Notes under the pieces: model-generated
What the model was told of the DNA's origin: nothing
Databases searched by the model: none
Seen by the model: only the letters and a program-made list of their open reading frames with translations
NCBI GenBank assembly: GCA_021375695.1
Contig: JAEPKX010000006.1
Span: 1 to 63,611, forward strand
Reading direction: 5' to 3'
DNA length: 63,611 nt
DNA from: Candidatus Igneacidithiobacillus taupoensis
GTDB taxonomy: Bacteria; Pseudomonadota; Gammaproteobacteria; Acidithiobacillales; Acidithiobacillaceae
In this document: piece by piece, positions 20,418 through 28,879 of the stretch
Numbering within the stretch: the stretch's first letter is position 1
How the letters are laid out: every line of letters starts with the position of its first letter
Program-made: the position numbers and the translations under genes

Positions 20418-21238
20418 GAGACTTCGCGCAGGATCTCGTTGATACCCACCTTGCTGAGGGTCTTGGCGTCCACTTTCTTGACAATGACCGCACAATAGAG
20501 ACTGTGACTCCCATCCTTGGCGGGAAGATTGCCCGAAACCACCACCGAACCGGCAGGGATGCGACCATAGCTGATGGTACCCGTGCTCCGGTCGAGGATG
20601 CGGGTACTCGCCCCCAAAAAGACGCCCATGGAAATCACCGAGCCTTCTTCGACGATGACTCCTTCCACCACCTCGGAACGGGCACCAATGAAACAGTTGT
20701 CCTCAATAATGGTGGGGTTGGCCTGCAGCGGTTCCAGGACGCCACCAATGCCCACACCACCGGAAAGATGCACATTTTTGCCAATCTGGGCACAAGAACC
20801 GACCGTGGCCCAGGTGTCCACCATGGTTCCCTCGTCCACATAGGCACCGATATTGACAAAAGAGGGCATCAGCACACAGTTGCGGCCAATGAAAGCGCCT
20901 TTGCGGACCATGGCGGGAGGCACGACCCGAAAACCGCCGGTACGAAAATCGTTGCTATTGTAGTCGCTGAACTTACCCGGGACTTTGTCGAAGAACTGGG
21001 TTTCTCCCCCATTCATGCGGACATTGTCCTGCAGCCGAAACGACAGCAGCACGGCCTTCTTGATCCACTGGTGGGTCTGCCAGACCGCGTCGATTTTTTC
21101 TGCCACCCGCAAAACCCCTTTGTCCAGGCCCTCAATGACCTGACCTACCGCCTCGCGCAACTCCGCGGGGGCGTGTTTGGGGCTCAGTTCATTGCGTTGC
21201 TCCCAGGCCGACTCGATGATGCTTTGTAATGGGTTCAA
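20414..21238 (-). CDS. dapD: Tetrahydrodipicolinate N-succinyltransferase
   Basis: A 274-residue left-handed beta-helix acyltransferase that succinylates tetrahydrodipicolinate. Hexapeptide repeats are plain across the middle ([41 protein letters not shown]). The N-terminal helices and the C-terminal [12 protein letters not shown] match E. coli DapD in position and length (274). It overlaps dapC and dapE by 4 bp each, giving a translationally coupled succinylase-pathway operon. Confidence 0.97.
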   Translation of the reverse strand: MNPLQSIIESAWEQRNELSPKHAPAELREAVGQVIEGLDKGVLRVAEKIDAVWQTHQWIKKAVLLSFRLQDNVRMNGGETQFFDKVPGKFSDYNSNDFRTGGFRVVPPAMVRKGAFIGRNCVLMPSFVNIGAYVDEGTMVDTWATVGSCAQIGKNVHLSGGVGIGGVLEPLQANPTIIEDNCFIGARSEVVEGVIVEEGSVISMGVFLGASTRILDRSTGTISYGRIPAGSVVVSGNLPAKDGSHSLYCAVIVKKVDAKTLSKVGINEILREVS

Positions 21239-22434
21239 GATCTTTTCCTTTCTAACCAGGCAGATGTTTCCAAGAAATGACGAATGCGCAGCAGACCTTC
21301 CCGACAGGTGTCTGTATCTCCCACCAAGGCAATGCGGACCCGATCCTCACCCGGGTATTCGCCCTGGGCGAGACGGGCCAGGTAAGCTCCAGGGAGACAG
21401 CGGACATTTTCCTGCGCATACAGGGCGCGACTGAAGTCTTCCCCATGGCCCACAGACAACCACAAATAAAAACCACCATCGGGTCGATGAATGGTAAGGA
21501 AAGAACCGAGAATCTCGGCAGCAAGAGCAAACTTTTCACCATAGTCTCGGCGCGTCTGCTCGACATGCGATTCGTCGCTCCAGGCCGCCGCCGATGCCGC
21601 CTGAATAAAGGGCGGCATGGCATTACCAAGATAGGTACGATATTGCCGAAAGCCTGCCAACAGTTCGGCATCGCCAGCTACGAAGCCGCTGCGCGCCCCC
21701 GGTACACTGGAGCGTTTGGAGAGGCTATGAAAAGTCAGAACCCTGGCCAGGCTGCCCGTGCTTGCGGCTGCCTCCAACACCCCAGTGGGGGGGCGATCGA
21801 AATAAATCTCGCTATAGCATTCGTCGGCGGCCAGCACAAAATCAAAGCGCCGCGCCTGTTCCAGCAAAAACAGCCAGTCCTCCAGGGACAAGGCACTGCC
21901 GGTGGGATTGTGGGGACTATTGACATAGAGGAGGGCGGTACGGCGCCAGATATCGTCGGAAATGGCACGATAATCCGGCTGACCGCTCGCTTTGCAATTG
22001 CAGTACTGCACGGTAGCCCCGGCCAGCAGGGCGGCCCCCTCATAGATTTGGTAAAAGGGGTTGGGAATGAGCACCCGATCTTTGCCACCATGGGGATCCA
22101 ACACGGCCTGGGCTACACTAAACAGGGCTTCGCGGCTACCGTTGGCGGGCAGGACATTGCGCTCTGGATCGAGAAAACCCTGGGGCAAGGAAAATCGTTC
22201 ATTGGCCCAGTGCACAATGGCTTGCCGTAGGGAAAGGGATCCTAAAATCTTGGGATACTGTGCCAGGCCATGAAGATGCTCCATGATGACTTCGGCAAAA
22301 AAAGCGGGGGGCGTTTGCCGGGGTTCACCAATGGAGAAATCAATGGGGGACAGCGGTGCAGGCTCCACATCTGCAAGGAGGGCTCCCAAGCGCTCAAAGG
22401 GGTAGGATTGCAGTGTCTTGAGCGAAGGATTCAT
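21235..22434 (-). CDS. dapC: Succinyldiaminopimelate aminotransferase
   Basis: A 399-residue class I PLP aminotransferase that makes succinyl-diaminopimelate. [20 protein letters not shown] and the PLP-lysine segment [16 protein letters not shown] are in place. The start [16 protein letters not shown] is typical of proteobacterial DapC, so ATG at 22434 is chosen over one 18 bp upstream. It is the first gene of dapC-dapD-dapE-rlpA-like-sulfotransferase, and its 91-bp upstream gap is shared with a divergent EamA permease. Confidence 0.94.
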   Translation of the reverse strand: MNPSLKTLQSYPFERLGALLADVEPAPLSPIDFSIGEPRQTPPAFFAEVIMEHLHGLAQYPKILGSLSLRQAIVHWANERFSLPQGFLDPERNVLPANGSREALFSVAQAVLDPHGGKDRVLIPNPFYQIYEGAALLAGATVQYCNCKASGQPDYRAISDDIWRRTALLYVNSPHNPTGSALSLEDWLFLLEQARRFDFVLAADECYSEIYFDRPPTGVLEAAASTGSLARVLTFHSLSKRSSVPGARSGFVAGDAELLAGFRQYRTYLGNAMPPFIQAASAAAWSDESHVEQTRRDYGEKFALAAEILGSFLTIHRPDGGFYLWLSVGHGEDFSRALYAQENVRCLPGAYLARLAQGEYPGEDRVRIALVGDTDTCREGLLRIRHFLETSAWLERKRS

Positions 22435-22525
22435 TCTACAATCGGCCCCCATGCGAGGGGGTCGTGCAATCTGGATGCTCTATTTTCATTGGAAGAATTC
22501 TGGGCCAAGAGCGCGAGGCTGACAA

Positions 22526-23407
22526 GTGGCGAAATCATGGAATGGCACCGAGACTCTTCCGGTGCTCAGTCTTTTGCTGGGGGCGGGTCTTTGGGGGACC
22601 TATTGGTGGCCCTTGTATTTTTTTTCCCAGCATGGGCTTGGGGGCCCTTGGCTGGTTGCCTTGCTCTATTTGTTTTTATCGATTTTGGGGGGAGGCTGGT
22701 TGCTCCTGGGCAAGGTAGAGATGCCGGCTCTTTCCCATTGGCCCGTATATCTTGCCCTGGCTTTCTTTGGGGGTTGGACCAATGTTGCCTTCATGCTGGC
22801 CCTCTTTCGCGGTCCGGTGGTAGTGGTCCTGTTGTTGTTTTATCTTTCCCCCGTCTGGTCGGTGGTGCTGGCAAGATTCTGGTTGCGGGAATCGGTCCCT
22901 TTGCGGGGCTGGCTCGGGGTGGGTCTTGCCTTACTGGGCTGTGTTCTGGTGGTGCTCAATCAGCATCATGATACAACCGGGCAATGGGACGGCTGGATCC
23001 TCTTTCTGGGACTGAGCAGCGGTTTTGCCTTTTCCTTGACCAATGTGGTACTACGGGGTGCTGACTATCTGCCCGATGGGGCCAGAGCGGTAGTCATCTG
23101 GTGGGGATGTGCAAGCCTGGCACTGCTGGTAGCGGTCTTTACACCCTGGCCAGATCATCCCCACTGGCAAATATCTTTTCTTCCACTTTTTTCCTGGTTT
23201 TGGGTTGGGCTTGCGACCATCACAACGGTCTATGGGGTAAGTCGACTTCCCTTGAGCTTGTCGGCGCTGATCATGCCCATGGAAGTCATTGTGGGTGCTG
23301 CTTCCGCCTGGATACTGGCGGGCCAGGCCATGACCATCGTGGAACTGATGGGTGCGGCCTTGATCCTGTCCGCTTCCGTGCTAATGGTTATGGGGAGACC
23401 CTCCTAG
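22526..23407 (+). CDS. EamA/DMT-family permease
   Basis: A 293-residue inner-membrane protein with about ten hydrophobic segments arranged as two EamA halves; each half ends in a GxxLxxxGxxL pattern (LGVGLALLGCVLVV and MGAALILSASVLMV). These carriers export or import metabolites such as amino acids; the substrate is not evident. The start is GTG at 22526, with GAGG eight bases upstream. The 3' end overlaps convergent gph by 4 bp. Being divergent from dapC could hint at a diaminopimelate or lysine link, but that is only suggestive. Confidence 0.85.
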   Translation: MAKSWNGTETLPVLSLLLGAGLWGTYWWPLYFFSQHGLGGPWLVALLYLFLSILGGGWLLLGKVEMPALSHWPVYLALAFFGGWTNVAFMLALFRGPVVVVLLLFYLSPVWSVVLARFWLRESVPLRGWLGVGLALLGCVLVVLNQHHDTTGQWDGWILFLGLSSGFAFSLTNVVLRGADYLPDGARAVVIWWGCASLALLVAVFTPWPDHPHWQISFLPLFSWFWVGLATITTVYGVSRLPLSLSALIMPMEVIVGAASAWILAGQAMTIVELMGAALILSASVLMVMGRPS

Positions 23408-24075
23408 GACATGGGCGGGGATCGTAGCACGGAAAGTAGCTCCTCTGGTCGATGAAAAAGGCGTTGGGCCTCCCAGGATTCGGGTGGATCTTCCGCTTGC
23501 CAGTACCCCCAAAGGGCCGCCCAGGCCGGGCAGCCTGCCCCTTGGGCGGCGATCATATCGCGGCGATCATCACCAAGCAGAGGGCAATGCTGGGCCTTGA
23601 CGTTCAGCAGTTCCAGCGCAGCTTGCACGGGGATGGGACTGGGTTTGGCGGCTGCCGTACTATCCCCACCCACCAGCACGGCAGGAGGATAGGGAAGGGC
23701 GAGCTGCGCCAACAGTTCTTGCGACAGAGCGACACTTTTGTTGGTCACAATCCCCCAAGGAATGTGTTCTCGGTCAAGATGCCCCAAGAGCTCTTCCATT
23801 CCCGGAAAAAGGCGGCTTTGCCGATGACCCCTTTGTTGATAGATCTGCAAAAAACTGGCCCGTAGCACGGGATATTGAGGATCTTTTGGCATTACGCCGA
23901 AGGCCGCCCCCAGTAGCCCAGGTGCCCCATGGGATGCCCAAGGGCGCAGGCGAGAAAATTCCGGTATCAGCAGGCCCCTGGCTCTGGCCAGATCTTGCAC
24001 AGCACCAACGAGATCGGGGGCGGTATCCACCAAAGTGCCATCCAGATCGAAAAGTATGGCCTCCCAGGGAAGCAT
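23404..24075 (-). CDS. gph: HAD phosphatase, probable phosphoglycolate phosphatase
   Basis: A 223-residue HAD hydrolase with motif I LFDLDGTLVDTAPDL at the N terminus, motif II VTNKS near 115, a motif III lysine (AAKPSPIP) and motif IV GDDRRDM. The helical cap matches Gph. It clears 2-phosphoglycolate, which matters in RubisCO-using autotrophs. TGATG overlap places its ATG on the last base of the ubiG stop. The ubiG-gph pair is common in gammaproteobacteria, which supports the name over a generic HAD call. Confidence 0.85.
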   Translation of the reverse strand: MLPWEAILFDLDGTLVDTAPDLVGAVQDLARARGLLIPEFSRLRPWASHGAPGLLGAAFGVMPKDPQYPVLRASFLQIYQQRGHRQSRLFPGMEELLGHLDREHIPWGIVTNKSVALSQELLAQLALPYPPAVLVGGDSTAAAKPSPIPVQAALELLNVKAQHCPLLGDDRRDMIAAQGAGCPAWAALWGYWQAEDPPESWEAQRLFHRPEELLSVLRSPPMS

Positions 24076-24779
24076 CAGGAACTGGTTTTCTGACAGTGGC
24101 AAAGGTAGTTGACGCTGACATCGGGTACGAGCCTGGCTTGGTGCCGCCAGGGATCATAGTGCATGCCCCGCAAATCCATCATGCGCAGATGGTTGGCCCG
24201 GGCCATCTCCAATAATTCACCGGGGCGAATAAATTTTTCGTAATCGTGGGTGCCCCGTGGCAATAAGCGTAAGAGATATTCAGCCCCCAGGATCGCCAAG
24301 AGGTAACTTTTCGGATTGCGATTCAAAGTAGCAAAAAAAACCTGCCCGCCTGGACGAAGGAGCTTTGCACAAGCAGCAACGATGCTGGCCGGATCTGGAA
24401 CGTGTTCCAACATTTCCATGCAGGTGATCACATCAAAGCTTTCCGCTTCGTCTGCAATCAGATCTTCCACGGCTTGCACTCGATAAACGACGGGAACTCC
24501 TTGCTCCTGGGCATGACGTTTGGCGGCGCGAATGGCGTCGGCAGCCAGATCAATGCCGGTTACCTGGGCATTGGCGCGAGCCATTGCCTCACTCAGGATT
24601 CCCGCACCGCAACCCACATCCAGAACGCGCTTCCCTTGCAGCCCGTCGGCACGCTCCAGGATGTACTGCAAACGCACGGGATTGATTTCGTGAAGAGTTG
24701 CTAGAGGCCCTTTCCTATCCCACCAATCCTCGGCAAAGGATTCGAACTTCTGAATTTCCGCTGGATCCATATTGCTCAT
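24075..24779 (-). CDS. ubiG: Ubiquinone biosynthesis O-methyltransferase
   Basis: A 234-residue SAM-dependent methyltransferase that carries out both O-methylations of ubiquinone. The SAM motif is VLDVGCGAGILSEAMA near 55-70, and ITCMEMLEHVPDP and the family's LRLLPRGTHDYEKFI insert follow. Residues from MSNMDPAEIQKFE match typical UbiG N termini, and AAGGAGG upstream fixes ATG at 24779, which overlaps the deaminase stop by 4 bp. It implies an aerobic ubiquinone respiratory chain. Confidence 0.95.
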   Translation of the reverse strand: MSNMDPAEIQKFESFAEDWWDRKGPLATLHEINPVRLQYILERADGLQGKRVLDVGCGAGILSEAMARANAQVTGIDLAADAIRAAKRHAQEQGVPVVYRVQAVEDLIADEAESFDVITCMEMLEHVPDPASIVAACAKLLRPGGQVFFATLNRNPKSYLLAILGAEYLLRLLPRGTHDYEKFIRPGELLEMARANHLRMMDLRGMHYDPWRHQARLVPDVSVNYLCHCQKTSS

Positions 24780-26104
24780 TGCTTTGCCTCCTTGCGAATT
24801 CGTTGGGCCCAAAGGTGGGCCTCGGCAACGACTTCTGGAATTTGCCATTCCAGCGCTTGTCCGCGATAGATCTTGCGCCTGCCGCCAACCCAAACTTCTT
24901 GCACTTGATCCCGGCTGGCACAGTACACGACTTGGGATATCGGGTCGTACACTGGCGTGCTTGCCGGTCGGTCCAGGTCGATGGCAATGCAGTCAGCGGC
25001 TTTGCCAGGTTCCAGACTGCCAATTTCCTGATCCCAACCCAGGGCCTCGGCGGCGCCCAGGGTGGCTGCCCGCAGGACCTGCTGCGCCGGAAAGGCGGTT
25101 GGGTCCTGATCCCGGCCCTTGGCCAAAAGAGCAGCCGTGCGCAGCTCCGAGAGCATATCCAGATCGTTGTTACTGGCGGCACCGTCGGTACCAATACCCA
25201 GCCGTTGCCCTTGCTCCAGGAGCCGGGCCACGGGCGCGATACCGGAGCCCAACTTGAGATTGGACTCCGGACAATGGCCGATGGCGATCTTGTACTCGCG
25301 GCACAGCGCCAGGTCCTCCTCATCCAATTGCGTCATATGGATCGCCAGAAAGTCCGGTCCCAGCACTCCCAGATCGGCCAGACGTCGCAGGGGGCGACGA
25401 TTATCCCGTTGCAGGGCATCCCGAACTTCTGCAGCTGTTTCATGGACATGCATATGAATGGGCAGGCCCGATTGGCGGGCGATGGCGGCAGCCTCCTGCA
25501 AGGCGCCATTGGCAACAGAATAGGGGGCGTGGGGGGCAACGGTCTGGCGCAGCATGGGAACCTTGGCGAATCTCGCGATCTGTTCCTCTGCCAGGCGTAG
25601 GGCATCTTCGGCGTTACGGGTATAGGTGGTGGGAAAATCGATGATCACATGACCTGCCACCATCCGCATGCCCATTTCCTGGGCCATGGCAATGGCAGCA
25701 TCCGGGAAAAAATACATATCATTGAAGCAGGTGGTACCTCCCTGTAGCATCTCCACAATCGCCAGTCGGGTGCCCATGGCAACAAAGTCTGGCGCCACAA
25801 AGCGGCCCTCGGCTGGCCAGATGTGCTGTTGTAGCCAGATCATCAAGGGCAGATCATCGGCCAGGCCGCGCAGCAAGGTCATGGCAGCATGGGTATGGAT
25901 ATTGATCAGGCCTGGAAGCAGTACATGACCGGGCAGGCGAGTTACGGTAGCAGCAGGATAGCGATGCCGAAGCTCCTCATGGGAACCCTTATCGACAATC
26001 CTGTCCCCCTGGATGGCAATGCCTTCCTGATGGAAGAAACCACTGGGAACAATTGGAATCAGCCAATCAGGCAGGATAAGTGTGACGTGATTCTGTGCCG
26101 ACAA
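24776..26104 (-). CDS. mtaD: 5-methylthioadenosine/S-adenosylhomocysteine deaminase
   Basis: A 442-residue amidohydrolase of the TRZ/ATZ group. Metal ligands are in LINIHTHAAMTLLRG, MHVHETAAE, HMTQLD and GTDGAASNNDLDML. The family deaminates MTA and SAH to inosine analogues. It lies directly before ubiG, an SAH-producing enzyme, an arrangement shared by many gammaproteobacteria, so SAH clearance is likely. No ATG is in frame near the N terminus; TTG at 26104 with GGGGT upstream is the inferred start. Confidence 0.88.
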   Translation of the reverse strand: MSAQNHVTLILPDWLIPIVPSGFFHQEGIAIQGDRIVDKGSHEELRHRYPAATVTRLPGHVLLPGLINIHTHAAMTLLRGLADDLPLMIWLQQHIWPAEGRFVAPDFVAMGTRLAIVEMLQGGTTCFNDMYFFPDAAIAMAQEMGMRMVAGHVIIDFPTTYTRNAEDALRLAEEQIARFAKVPMLRQTVAPHAPYSVANGALQEAAAIARQSGLPIHMHVHETAAEVRDALQRDNRRPLRRLADLGVLGPDFLAIHMTQLDEEDLALCREYKIAIGHCPESNLKLGSGIAPVARLLEQGQRLGIGTDGAASNNDLDMLSELRTAALLAKGRDQDPTAFPAQQVLRAATLGAAEALGWDQEIGSLEPGKAADCIAIDLDRPASTPVYDPISQVVYCASRDQVQEVWVGGRRKIYRGQALEWQIPEVVAEAHLWAQRIRKEAKQ

Positions 26105-26158
26105 GGTACACCCCGACCATGGAATTTGCCCAAGTGTAGCAGGTTCGCAAAAATTTCT

Positions 26159-27355
26159 TCAGCCCAGGCGGGCTTGCAGGGCATTGGCATAGGCCCAAAC
26201 GGTGGCGGAATAATTGATGCTTGGATTGTAGCCCATTAGGGCATAAAAATTGGGGCAGGCGAGATAAAAACGGGGTCCTTCCTCGGTTTGCAACTGCAGG
26301 AGGCCAACCAACATGGAACCCGACAAGATGCTGGCACCGTTACTTGGACGGACCCCAAACCGGGCCAGCGTTGCCAGGGAATGGCGTCCCTGCAGTAAAG
26401 ATTTAGCCAGCACCGGTGAGCTTACGGTTGCTGGCAGCAACACCGGCTGCCCTGCTTGCCAACCATGAGCCAGCAAGAAGCGGGAGGTCGAAGCCAGGAC
26501 GTCGGGAACAGAACGCCAGAGATCAGGCAATCCCTCTCCCGGAGGATCATTCCAAACCGTTCCATATTGGAGATAACTACTGGCCAGAAACTGAGACATG
26601 CCCATGGCGCCGGCTTCAGAGCCGCGCAGAGTATTCACCGGAACCCCCAGTCGTGCGGCAAGCTTCAAGGTCTCGGCAGTTTGATACAAGAAAAAATTTC
26701 GTCTGGTAGGGAGTCCAGCAGCCAGGGAAAGATTGGCATCGAGGACAGGGAAGTTTCCCTGAAAAGCTCCAAAACCAGTTTCGATATTGAGGATACCCAT
26801 GAGGATATAGGGAGAAACGCCATACTTCCTGGACACCTGCTCCATGATTTGGGCGTGCTCTTGCCAGAAGTGGATACCTTTCTGGATTCGATCTTCCTGC
26901 AAGAACCGGTTCCGATATCGCCACCAGGGGTAGGGGGGTCGGGGGGTAGCCGAAGGGGGCGGTGGGGTCATCAAAGCCAACGCCCGCGCATTGAATTGTG
27001 CGTTTTGTAAAGCCGGTATGACGACTCTGGCAGGAAGACCATACTGGGTCTGCAGTTGGCAGGCAAAGTGACGAAGCGTTTCTTGATACCGAGCCGGAAA
27101 ACCGGGGAACTGGAGATCCTGGGGACAATACACAGTATTAGACTGCAAACTTCTTGATTCTTGCCTTGCACCCGGCAAAGCGGGTAGCTGGCTCGATAGG
27201 AAAGGGGTTGGGGAGCTAATTGGCGTTGGGGGATTTTGATGAGATTGAGTAGCAACCGGAGGAAGTTCCTGCGCGCAGGCGGCAAGAAAGATTGGCAGGC
27301 TCGCCAGCAAGCACCTTGCTCGAAGAGTCTGGGAACCCTTACCGATTAAGAACAT
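26159..27355 (-). CDS. mltB: Membrane-bound lytic murein transglycosylase B
   Basis: A 398-residue lipoprotein: LPIFLAAC lipobox with Cys27, then a proline/serine-rich linker. The SLT_2 catalytic domain has GVSPYILMGILNIETGFG, whose glutamate is the expected acid, and later SEAGAMGMSQFLASSY. It cleaves peptidoglycan to 1,6-anhydromuropeptides at the outer-membrane inner face. It overlaps the NlpC/P60 gene by 17 bp, so two cell-wall hydrolases are made together. An AmpG-like permease is encoded 1.5 kb away on the same strand. Confidence 0.88.
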   Translation of the reverse strand: MFLIGKGSQTLRARCLLASLPIFLAACAQELPPVATQSHQNPPTPISSPTPFLSSQLPALPGARQESRSLQSNTVYCPQDLQFPGFPARYQETLRHFACQLQTQYGLPARVVIPALQNAQFNARALALMTPPPPSATPRPPYPWWRYRNRFLQEDRIQKGIHFWQEHAQIMEQVSRKYGVSPYILMGILNIETGFGAFQGNFPVLDANLSLAAGLPTRRNFFLYQTAETLKLAARLGVPVNTLRGSEAGAMGMSQFLASSYLQYGTVWNDPPGEGLPDLWRSVPDVLASTSRFLLAHGWQAGQPVLLPATVSSPVLAKSLLQGRHSLATLARFGVRPSNGASILSGSMLVGLLQLQTEEGPRFYLACPNFYALMGYNPSINYSATVWAYANALQARLG

Positions 27356-27977
27356 GATCGTTCAGGGACTGCATGGCTAACAATTCGGGCGGCATGGGGC
27401 GGCGAATACCGTCCAGACGGCTTGCCCAATAGGGATTGCGGAGGCTTTGCACGGTAATGCCAGCATGGGCATTGAGCGCACTCACAAATTGACCACCGCC
27501 AATATAAATCCCTACATGGGTAAAAGGGGCACCCATGGTATTGAAGAACACCAGATCACCTTTACGAAGTTGCGAGCGCGAGACAGCAGGTAAGGCCATG
27601 GCCTGGGCATAAGCCGTACGTGGCACCTGAATGCCAGCCTGGGCGAGGACATATTGAATCAATCCACTACAATCAAATCCACCATTACGACTTTCACCAC
27701 CCCAGATATAAGGTTTACCGATTTGTGCTATGGCATTGACCAGGACTTCGTCCAGTATGGTCGCTTCTCTTTTGCTACCGTAATATTCCTCGTCGGGATA
27801 CATTGGTGCAGACTGATTATACTGGGGTTTTTTTGTGTAGGATGGTGGCATGTAATTGTTGTATGCAGTTTCAGGCCCGTTATATTGCGCACAGCCAGCC
27901 AGCATAAACGTACAAAGACCAGTCATCATAAAGGCCAAACGAGCCATACCATTGGCAGAAAACCGAGTAAGGCGCAT
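27339..27977 (-). CDS. NlpC/P60 (C40) cell-wall peptidase lipoprotein
   Basis: A 212-residue lipoprotein with lipobox MLAGC (Cys29) and a Tyr/Pro/Asn-rich linker of about 45 residues. The C-terminal NlpC/P60 domain has the catalytic FDCSG (Cys103), FTHVGIYIG (His154) and a later NAH. Such enzymes cut D-gamma-Glu-DAP bonds in stem peptides. It is the first gene before mltB. A good promoter, TTGCCA-N17-TATAAA, is about 40 bases upstream. Confidence 0.88.
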   Translation of the reverse strand: MRLTRFSANGMARLAFMMTGLCTFMLAGCAQYNGPETAYNNYMPPSYTKKPQYNQSAPMYPDEEYYGSKREATILDEVLVNAIAQIGKPYIWGGESRNGGFDCSGLIQYVLAQAGIQVPRTAYAQAMALPAVSRSQLRKGDLVFFNTMGAPFTHVGIYIGGGQFVSALNAHAGITVQSLRNPYWASRLDGIRRPMPPELLAMQSLNDHVLNR

Positions 27978-28017
27978 GCACTATCCCATTATTTGATCTG
28001 GAGGTTTCTATTGCAGA

Positions 28018-28046
28018 TTTATAGAACAAAATAATGAGACTGGCAA
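28018..28046 (-). promoter_or_regulatory. Sigma-70 promoter for the NlpC/P60-mltB pair
   Basis: On the minus strand, TTGCCA (28046-28041), a 17-base spacer and TATAAA (28023-28018) form a near-consensus promoter. Transcription would start near 28011, about 34 bases before the ATG at 27977. Confidence 0.7.
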
Positions 28047-28270
28047 GGTCCCAGTGTAAGTCTATTTTTTAACCTTTTGTTCGCCAGATTTTATTGATAA
28101 ATCAATTGCTCCACAACATCCAGGAGAAGTAAATTCTCACTTCGGTAATCCAGCAAGTTTCTTGCTCAAGTTTCAGGTAGCCGTCTGGAGCTTTATCAAG
28201 AGGCTTTTGCAAGAGGGCACGGAGGGCCCAAAGATCTGATGGAGCGCACCGACGCGCATAGTCTATTTTA

Positions 28271-28286
28271 CATAATAATTATTATG
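28271..28286. promoter_or_regulatory. Perfect 16-bp A/T palindrome
   Basis: CATAATAATTATTATG is self-complementary. It lies 14 bases past the stop of the DUF3293 gene. It resembles a metalloregulator site but has even symmetry, unlike the odd 7-1-7 Fur unit. No T-run follows, so a terminator is unlikely. Confidence 0.35.
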
Positions 28287-28300
28287 CGACATAAGTGCTG

Positions 28301-28879
28301 TTAGCTTGCGGGGTACGCATGCCGATGCCCTTGGCTACCCTTGCAATTCAGCGTGCATCTATGTACGCAGGATGCTCCGTGCCCACGGTGTTGCCAAAGC
28401 AAGTGAACATGTCGACCATCGAGGTACAAAAAGGCAAGCTGGCCAAAGCGTGATGCCCAGCGATTGGCGCTCGCTGGTCCCATACCTGGAAACCAATGAT
28501 GGCGCTCGAACCACCCGAGATCGCCACCCCAAAGCGTTGCACCGAAGCGATTGCTGCATAGACGTTGCAAACGACGATCCTGGTGGAGATTACGCCAAAG
28601 GCTTTGCTGTTGGGCATGGGGGTTCCAGGCACCCAGAATTGTACCGCGCATTCCTCTGCAGGGTTTGCCAACCCACAAACTTTCCCAATGACCCTGTTTC
28701 CCTCGACTCCAAAAATAGCGAGTCTGCTGAAAGGATGTTAACAAGTCACTTGAGTAATCTTCGGGAACTTGCTGTAAAAACTTGGGAATTCCCCAGGATT
28801 TGATGGGCCTGGATCGGATGCGTGCGTGTTGGGACCGCGAGCTGGACCGCAACAGTCGATATTGCAGATACCTTTTCAT
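28301..28879 (-). CDS. DUF3293 domain protein
   Basis: A 192-residue protein of unknown function. The stretch TILGAWNPHAQ near 85-95, a following WRNL, the GGD...WFERHHWFPGM centre and SRFGQLAFLYLDG match what I remember of DUF3293 (TAWNP, eN, gd..., fGQ-A). The N-terminal ~70 residues are basic and lead into SFQQTRYFWS, the usual domain start. ATG at 28879 overlaps the stop of the AmpG-like gene by 4 bp, so the two are coupled. Open frames on both strands overlap it, but only this frame shows a family pattern and junction. Confidence 0.65.
   Translation of the reverse strand: MKRYLQYRLLRSSSRSQHARIRSRPIKSWGIPKFLQQVPEDYSSDLLTSFQQTRYFWSRGKQGHWESLWVGKPCRGMRGTILGAWNPHAQQQSLWRNLHQDRRLQRLCSNRFGATLWGGDLGWFERHHWFPGMGPASANRWASRFGQLAFLYLDGRHVHLLWQHRGHGASCVHRCTLNCKGSQGHRHAYPAS

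Larger units (their letters stand above)
27978..28300. other. 323-bp intergenic region
   Basis: This gap between the NlpC/P60 gene and the DUF3293 gene is richer in A and T than its flanks. It holds the promoter at 28018-28046 and a perfect 16-bp palindrome at 28271-28286. It also contains two copies of AGTCTATTTT (28059-28068 and 28260-28269). I see no open frame with a ribosome site and no tRNA-like fold. Confidence 0.6.

Noticed and set aside
28059-28269. Direct repeat AGTCTATTTT as a possible target-site duplication
   Set aside because: The enclosed 191 bases have no terminal inverted repeats and no transposase remnant; ten AT-rich bases can recur by chance.
28348-28671. A 107-codon minus-strand frame with natural-looking hydrophobic composition
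   Set aside because: It starts with a TTG without a ribosome site and lies inside the DUF3293 frame, shifted by one base.
28306-28803. A 165-codon open frame on the plus strand over the DUF3293 gene
   Set aside because: It has no family pattern and is rich in His, Arg and Asp; the minus frame has a DUF3293-like core and an operon junction.
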